A program made the translations under genes and the position numbers. Shown here one piece after another: positions 5,869 through 9,995 of a DNA stretch of 9,995 nucleotides. The stretch lies in assembly GCA_964512955.1 (NCBI GenBank), contig CAZEKX010000071.1, positions 1 through 9,995 on the forward strand. The letters are read 5' to 3'. The notes under the pieces were generated by a model that had not been told where the DNA came from, did not search any database, and saw only the letters and a list, made by a program, of their open reading frames with translations. This stretch comes from HGM04593 sp964512955 (GTDB taxonomy: Bacteria > Bacteroidota > Bacteroidia > Bacteroidales > Bacteroidaceae). Within the stretch, counting starts at the first letter, position 1. Every line of letters begins with the position of its first letter.

Positions 5869-8313
5869 ATGGCAAAAAAGAGTGTGGTGAAAGAACCGAA
5901 TATATTCCAAAAAGCACTTGAGGCATTGAGAAACAAAAACTTCTTGTTTATCTTGGGGCTTATTGTTGCTACGGTTACGATATATCTGACTTGTTCGTTG
6001 TTGTCGTTCTTCTTTTCGGGAGGAGCCGACCAGAGTGTCTACCCCATAGATGCTCCTGTGGAGTTGGTTGAGGCTTCGGATGCGGCAGTGGAAAACAGCA
6101 CAGGTTTGGGTGGTGCTGTTGTGGCAAACTATTTGGTTAACACCTGTTTTGGTTGGTCGGTAGTTCTGTTTATCCCTTTCCTTGTTGCTGTGTCGTTGCG
6201 TCTCATGGACATAAAAAGAGTGCATCTTGCAAAGTGGTTTATATGTTCGGTGTTCGGTGTGGTTTGGGGGTCGCTCTTCTCGGCTTTTGCTTTTGGCGAA
6301 CTCTTGGCGCACAGTTTTATCTCTCCGGGTGGAATACATGGTAAGAATGTGATAGAATGGTTGCATGGCAATATAGGTAGTGTGGGAACATTGTTGCTTT
6401 TGATTATAACCATATTGCTCTTTATGATTTATCTGACAAGTAAAACCATTGTCTGGCTTAAGAGTTTGTTTACTCTCAGTTTTATCAAAAAAGAGAAAGA
6501 TGAGGAAAACAGTGGACCCCGGGAATCTTGCGAGGAGGCCGCTGATGCGCATGACACTTATTTGAATGAGCCGGTAGAAGAGGAGGGGTTTGTTGTGGAT
6601 TTAAGTGTCGATGAGGTACCTGCAGAAGAGGTAGTTGAGGATGATATTCCCGAGAATGATAATGCCGTAAGTGAAGGCAATGATTCGGAGAAGAATACTG
6701 TTGTAGGTAGCAACGATATGCAAATGGATGTGGAACAAGCCGAAGGTGATGATGATATGGGTGGCAAGATGTTGCGTCCCATAAATCCGCGCGATGAACT
6801 GAGTTATTACAAACCACCTACAATTGATTTGCTCGACAAGTACGAGAATGCGGCACATTCTGTAGATATGAACGAGCAGAATGCAAACAAAAACAAGATT
6901 CTGGAGGCGTTGAAGAACTTCGATATTAAGATAAGTTCTATAAAGGCAACGGTGGGTCCTACAATTACTCTCTACGAAATAACTCCTGCTCCGGGTGTGA
7001 GAATAAACAAAATACGTAATCTCGAAGATGACATTGCCATGACGTTGTCGGCATTGTGCATACGTATAATTGCTCCAATACCGGGTAAAGGAACAATTGG
7101 TATTGAGGTACCTAACGCTCATAAACAGATAGTGCCTATGGCATCGCTTCTGAACAGCCGTAAGTTCAAAGAGACCGACATGGCTTTGCCACTTGCCTTG
7201 GGTAAAACAATATCGAACGAGGTTTTCATGGTAGACATGGCAAAGATGCCTCACTTGCTTGTTGCCGGTGCAACAGGTATGGGTAAATCGGTGGGTCTGA
7301 ACGCTATAATAACATCGTTGCTGTATAAGATGCACCCTGCCTATCTTAAATTTGTGATGGTAGACCCTAAAATGGTTGAGTTGAGTCTTTATAATGTCAT
7401 AGAGAAACATTTCCTTGCAAAACTGGAGGGTGAGGATGAACCTATTATAACCGATGTTCACAAGGTGGTGCGTACACTTAAATCGCTATGTACCGAAATG
7501 GATAACCGCTACCGTTTGTTGCAGGCGGCATGTGTACGTTCTGTTAAGGAGTATAACGAGAAATATCTTAATAAGGAGTTGCTGCCTACAAAGGGACATA
7601 GGTTTATGCCTTATATTGTTGTTATCATAGATGAGTATGGCGACTTAATGATGACCGCAGGTAAAGAGGTGGAAATGCCCATAGCACGTATTGCACAAAA
7701 GGCTCGTGCGGTGGGTATACACATGATTATTGCAACACAGCGACCAACAACGAATATTATCACAGGAATCATTAAGGCGAACTTCCCTGCACGTATGGCA
7801 TTCCGCGTGATATCACAAATTGACTCGCGTACAATTCTGGAACGTACGGGTGCAAACCAGTTGCAGGGTAGGGGCGACATGCTGTTCCTTGCAGGAAACG
7901 ACCCTGTACGTGTGCAGTGCGCTCTGGTAGAGACAAAAGAGGTGGAGCGCGTGTGTGCATATATTGCCAAACAACAGGCTTATCCTAGTGCCTACATACT
8001 GCCCGAACCCGACGAGTCGTCGAGTGAGAGTGGTACGTCGTCCGGTTCTTCTGTGGCGACGGGTGGTGTCTCTGTCGACAAACTCGATGCTCTGTTTGTG
8101 GATGCTGCACGTACCGTTGTTATACACCAGCAAGGTTCTGTGTCGTTGTTACAGCGTAAATTCGAGATTGGTTTTAACCGTGCCGGACGTCTTATGGACC
8201 AGTTATGTCGCATGGGTATTGTGGGTGAGCAGGATGGTAGTAAACCGCGTCAGGTGCTTTGTGCCGACGAAGCCGACTTGGAGTTCCGTCTAAAGTCTAT
8301 TCTTAACAATTGA
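5869..8313 (+). CDS. ftsK: DNA translocase FtsK/SpoIIIE family
   Basis: This is an ATP-driven double-stranded DNA pump anchored in the inner membrane at the division septum, which clears chromosome termini and normally promotes dimer resolution. The 814-residue protein has four membrane helices at about 24-48, 91-113, 120-146 and 170-193. A strongly acidic linker of about 90 residues (209-300) follows. The alpha/beta motor has Walker A GATGMGKS (467-474) and Walker B VVIIDE (584-589) with D588/E589, and the segment ARAVGIHMIIATQRP (612-626). A serine-rich hinge at about 717-732 precedes a C-terminal winged-helix gamma domain (about 738-810) that would read orienting DNA motifs. The length and layout are normal for a short-linker FtsK; E. 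coli FtsK is much longer because of its linker. The ATG at 5869 gives a basic MAKK start. It is the first gene of the plus-strand operon and ends four bases before lolA. Confidence 0.95.
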   Translation: MAKKSVVKEPNIFQKALEALRNKNFLFILGLIVATVTIYLTCSLLSFFFSGGADQSVYPIDAPVELVEASDAAVENSTGLGGAVVANYLVNTCFGWSVVLFIPFLVAVSLRLMDIKRVHLAKWFICSVFGVVWGSLFSAFAFGELLAHSFISPGGIHGKNVIEWLHGNIGSVGTLLLLIITILLFMIYLTSKTIVWLKSLFTLSFIKKEKDEENSGPRESCEEAADAHDTYLNEPVEEEGFVVDLSVDEVPAEEVVEDDIPENDNAVSEGNDSEKNTVVGSNDMQMDVEQAEGDDDMGGKMLRPINPRDELSYYKPPTIDLLDKYENAAHSVDMNEQNANKNKILEALKNFDIKISSIKATVGPTITLYEITPAPGVRINKIRNLEDDIAMTLSALCIRIIAPIPGKGTIGIEVPNAHKQIVPMASLLNSRKFKETDMALPLALGKTISNEVFMVDMAKMPHLLVAGATGMGKSVGLNAIITSLLYKMHPAYLKFVMVDPKMVELSLYNVIEKHFLAKLEGEDEPIITDVHKVVRTLKSLCTEMDNRYRLLQAACVRSVKEYNEKYLNKELLPTKGHRFMPYIVVIIDEYGDLMMTAGKEVEMPIARIAQKARAVGIHMIIATQRPTTNIITGIIKANFPARMAFRVISQIDSRTILERTGANQLQGRGDMLFLAGNDPVRVQCALVETKEVERVCAYIAKQQAYPSAYILPEPDESSSESGTSSGSSVATGGVSVDKLDALFVDAARTVVIHQQGSVSLLQRKFEIGFNRAGRLMDQLCRMGIVGEQDGSKPRQVLCADEADLEFRLKSILNN

Positions 8314-8317
8314 TGTT

Positions 8318-8962
8318 ATGAAGGGGGTATTGTTGCTTCTGTTCTCACTTTTACCTTTTTTTGCCGGTGCAAACGAAAAGGATGCTGTTGATATGCTCGA
8401 AAAGGTTTCGGCAAAAATGCAAGCCGATTATCCGTTGCAAATGAGATTCGCATTTGCCATGTACGATGCCGATGATACTCTGTTGTTCTTGGACGATGGC
8501 AGTTTGCGCATAGATAAAAATCCATCGGGCGGTTTTACCGAACGTTATGTGTTGTTGCTGAACAATATGAAAATATGGTGCGACGGTACAACCCTGTGGA
8601 GTTACATGGAACAGACCGATGAAATATATAAAATGTCGCCCGAAGATGATGGTGCGCAGAACTTTTCACCGGTATATCTTATGCAACTGTACAAACAGGG
8701 CTATAAATGCTCTGTTGAGAATGATGACGACGGCAAGGTGATAACACTGCTCTCCGAAAATTCCGATACAGGAATAGACAAGGTGGTTGTTTATCTGCTC
8801 GATGAGGTTGTGTTGCCGGAAAAGATTAGAATTTATATGAACGGCGACGGTTATACCGAACTTGTTATACAGGACTATAATCCGCACAGAACCTTTAACG
8901 ACCGCATTTATCGTTGCCCGGTTGAGGATTATCCCAATGCCGAGGTAGTAGATATGAACTGA
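8318..8962 (+). CDS. lolA: LolA-like periplasmic outer-membrane lipoprotein carrier
   Basis: This is a 214-residue exported protein with a signal peptide at 1-18 (leucine/phenylalanine core, cleavage after AGA). LolA binds the acyl chains of lipoproteins released from the inner membrane and carries them through the periplasm. The family shows a half-barrel of strands; here the recognisable parts are KIWCDGTTLWSYMEQTDEIY (85-104), SPVYLMQLYKQGYK (117-130) and the end FNDRIYRCPVEDYP (193-206) with EVVDMN. The order ftsK-lolA is one I know from other Bacteroidales and supports the call. Sequence conservation in LolA is low, so the assignment rests on these stretches, the length and the context. 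The start follows the ftsK stop by four bases, implying co-transcription and possibly coupling. No lolB is present in the window, in line with my recollection that Bacteroidota usually lack a recognisable one. Confidence 0.88.
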   Translation: MKGVLLLLFSLLPFFAGANEKDAVDMLEKVSAKMQADYPLQMRFAFAMYDADDTLLFLDDGSLRIDKNPSGGFTERYVLLLNNMKIWCDGTTLWSYMEQTDEIYKMSPEDDGAQNFSPVYLMQLYKQGYKCSVENDDDGKVITLLSENSDTGIDKVVVYLLDEVVLPEKIRIYMNGDGYTELVIQDYNPHRTFNDRIYRCPVEDYPNAEVVDMN

Positions 8963-8994
8963 TAAATAAATAACGTATATAATAATTTTGAATT

Positions 8995-9930
8995 ATGGAT
9001 AGAACAAAATGTTTGGTAATAGGTTCCGGTCCTGCCGGATATACCGCAGCAATTTATGCTTCACGTGCTAATCTCTCTCCGATACTTATTGAGGGTATGC
9101 AACCCGGCGGACAACTCACACAGACAACCGTTATAGAGAATTTTCCCGGTTTTCCCAACGGTATAACAGGTCCAGAACTCATGGATAACATGCGTCAGCA
9201 GGCTGTGAATGTGGGTGCCGATGTGCGTCCGGGAGTTGTAACCGATGTCGATTTCGATACTCTTCCCTACAAGGTAACACTCGACGATGGCGATGTGATT
9301 GAGGCAGATACCGTGATTATTGCAACAGGTGCTGCTGCAAAATACCTTGGTTTGTCCGACGAGATAAAATATCAGGGTATGGGTGTGAGTGCATGTGCTA
9401 CATGCGATGGCTTCTTCTATCGTAAGAAGGTTGTTGCTGTGGTAGGTGGCGGCGACACTGCCTGCGAAGAGGCAAACTATTTGGCTTCGTTGGCATCCAA
9501 GGTGTATCTGATTGTTCGCAAACCATTCTTGCGTGCATCGAAGGCTATGCAGGACCGCACGTTGAACAACCCCAAAATTGAGGTTCTATTTGAACATAAC
9601 ACCGAAGGACTATTTGGCGAAGATGGTGTAGAGGGCGTACATCTGGTGAAACGTTTGGGACAACCCGACGAGGAACATTACGCTCTTGCAATAGACGGAT
9701 TCTTTCTTGCAATAGGTCATAAACCCAATTCCGACATCTTTAAAAAGTATCTTAAGACCGACGAAACAGGTTACTTTGTTTCTACCGATGCAAGTGGTGT
9801 TAAGACAGTTGTTCCCGGAGTGTTTGTGGCAGGTGATGTAGCCGATTCCCGTTATCGTCAGGCTATAAATGCCGCAGCCAGTGGCTGTCGTGCGGCTATG
9901 GAGGCTGAACACTACTTGACAAATAAATAA
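8995..9930 (+). CDS. trxB: thioredoxin-disulfide reductase TrxB
   Basis: This is a low-molecular-weight cytoplasmic flavoprotein (311 residues, the usual length) that passes electrons from NADPH through FAD to thioredoxin. The FAD-binding GSGPAG is at 10-15, with PGGQLTQT at 37-44. The redox-active CATC is at 134-137 followed by D138. The NADPH-binding GGGDTACEEA is at 151-160, and the C-terminal FAD contact GDVAD is at 280-284 with YRQAINAAASGC after it. The NADPH 2'-phosphate loop reads VRKPFLR (174-180), where E. coli has HRRDGFR. The basic positions are mostly kept but the histidine is replaced by valine; I recall the same change in Bacteroides homologues. It is the last gene of the ftsK-lolA-trxB group, 32 AT-rich bases after lolA, so it may also have its own promoter. 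All catalytic residues are intact. Confidence 0.95.
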   Translation: MDRTKCLVIGSGPAGYTAAIYASRANLSPILIEGMQPGGQLTQTTVIENFPGFPNGITGPELMDNMRQQAVNVGADVRPGVVTDVDFDTLPYKVTLDDGDVIEADTVIIATGAAAKYLGLSDEIKYQGMGVSACATCDGFFYRKKVVAVVGGGDTACEEANYLASLASKVYLIVRKPFLRASKAMQDRTLNNPKIEVLFEHNTEGLFGEDGVEGVHLVKRLGQPDEEHYALAIDGFFLAIGHKPNSDIFKKYLKTDETGYFVSTDASGVKTVVPGVFVAGDVADSRYRQAINAAASGCRAAMEAEHYLTNK

Positions 9931-9995
9931 GAGATAAATTTTTAGAAGCTGTTTGAATTTTATTGAAAAATATTTTTATGTAAACGTATAATTTA

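Noticed and set aside
5773..6552. A 259-codon open frame on the minus strand across the ftsK promoter and N-terminal region
   Set aside because: It covers the divergent control region and the FtsK membrane part, is rich in Gln, Arg, His and Lys, and resembles no known family. The ftsK frame explains the sequence.
6601..7461. A 286-codon open frame on the minus strand within ftsK
   Set aside because: It lies opposite the motor region of FtsK, whose Walker motifs are intact. Its composition (many Tyr, Cys, His, Arg) is typical of an antisense frame and no domain is visible.
8983..8990. TAATTTTG, an exact -7-like match before trxB
   Set aside because: It lies only four bases before the trxB ATG, so transcription would begin at or within the start codon, and no TTTG is found 19-21 bases upstream. 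In such AT-rich sequence a chance match is likely. An internal promoter is not excluded but not supported.
9966..9977. A 12-base AT-only palindrome (AAAAATATTTTT) after trxB
   Set aside because: It has no GC stem and would not make a stable terminator. The remaining bases 9931-9995 are AT-rich with no ORF of useful length, so nothing is annotated there.

Overview
This window looks like a chromosomal segment of a member of the Bacteroidales (Bacteroidota), from the Bacteroides/Prevotella side of the order. The evidence is the gene order DUF5063 gene / DnaQ-like exonuclease / rlmI divergent from ftsK-lolA-trxB, a Bacteroidota-type -7 element (TAnnTTTG) in front of ftsK, few Shine-Dalgarno-like sequences, and a secreted protein ending in a type IX-like sorting tail. 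The genus cannot be fixed from the sequence alone. Coding density is high and no stretch longer than about 165 bases lacks a gene. No tRNA, rRNA, CRISPR array, insertion sequence or attachment site was seen.

Region 1 (1-3350) is the accessory part. A 1030-residue secreted protein is built from cohesin-fold-like and choice-of-anchor D (ASH-type) modules repeating with a period of about 234 residues. It also carries an InlB/Listeria-Bacteroides-like repeat, a single dockerin-like calcium loop, one more cohesin-like module and a sorting tail. A 54-codon ORF starts one base after its stop and belongs to an uncharacterised type of small Bacteroidales protein (MKxxYxKPE...). A near-perfect palindrome forms a bidirectional terminator and contains the stop codons of the two convergent genes that meet there.

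Region 2 (3347-5703, minus strand) is a probable three-gene operon, read right to left. It holds a DUF5063 protein of unknown function, a 3'-5' exonuclease whose start overlaps the end of the DUF5063 gene, and an RlmI-type 23S rRNA cytosine methyltransferase. An RNA-maintenance theme is an inference from the last two genes.

Region 3 (5704-5868) is the divergent control region. It has a good plus-strand promoter, a weaker minus-strand promoter and an 8-bp inverted repeat, TCGCGAAG/CTTCGCGA, with one arm at each promoter.

Region 4 (5869-9930, plus strand) is a probable housekeeping operon: ftsK (chromosome segregation at division), lolA (periplasmic lipoprotein carrier) and trxB (thioredoxin reductase). 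ftsK and lolA are 4 bases apart; lolA and trxB are 32 apart. The last 65 bases are AT-rich and hold no recognisable gene. Nothing in regions 2-4 looks horizontally acquired. The least understood parts are the modular surface protein with its small downstream ORF and the DUF5063 gene.
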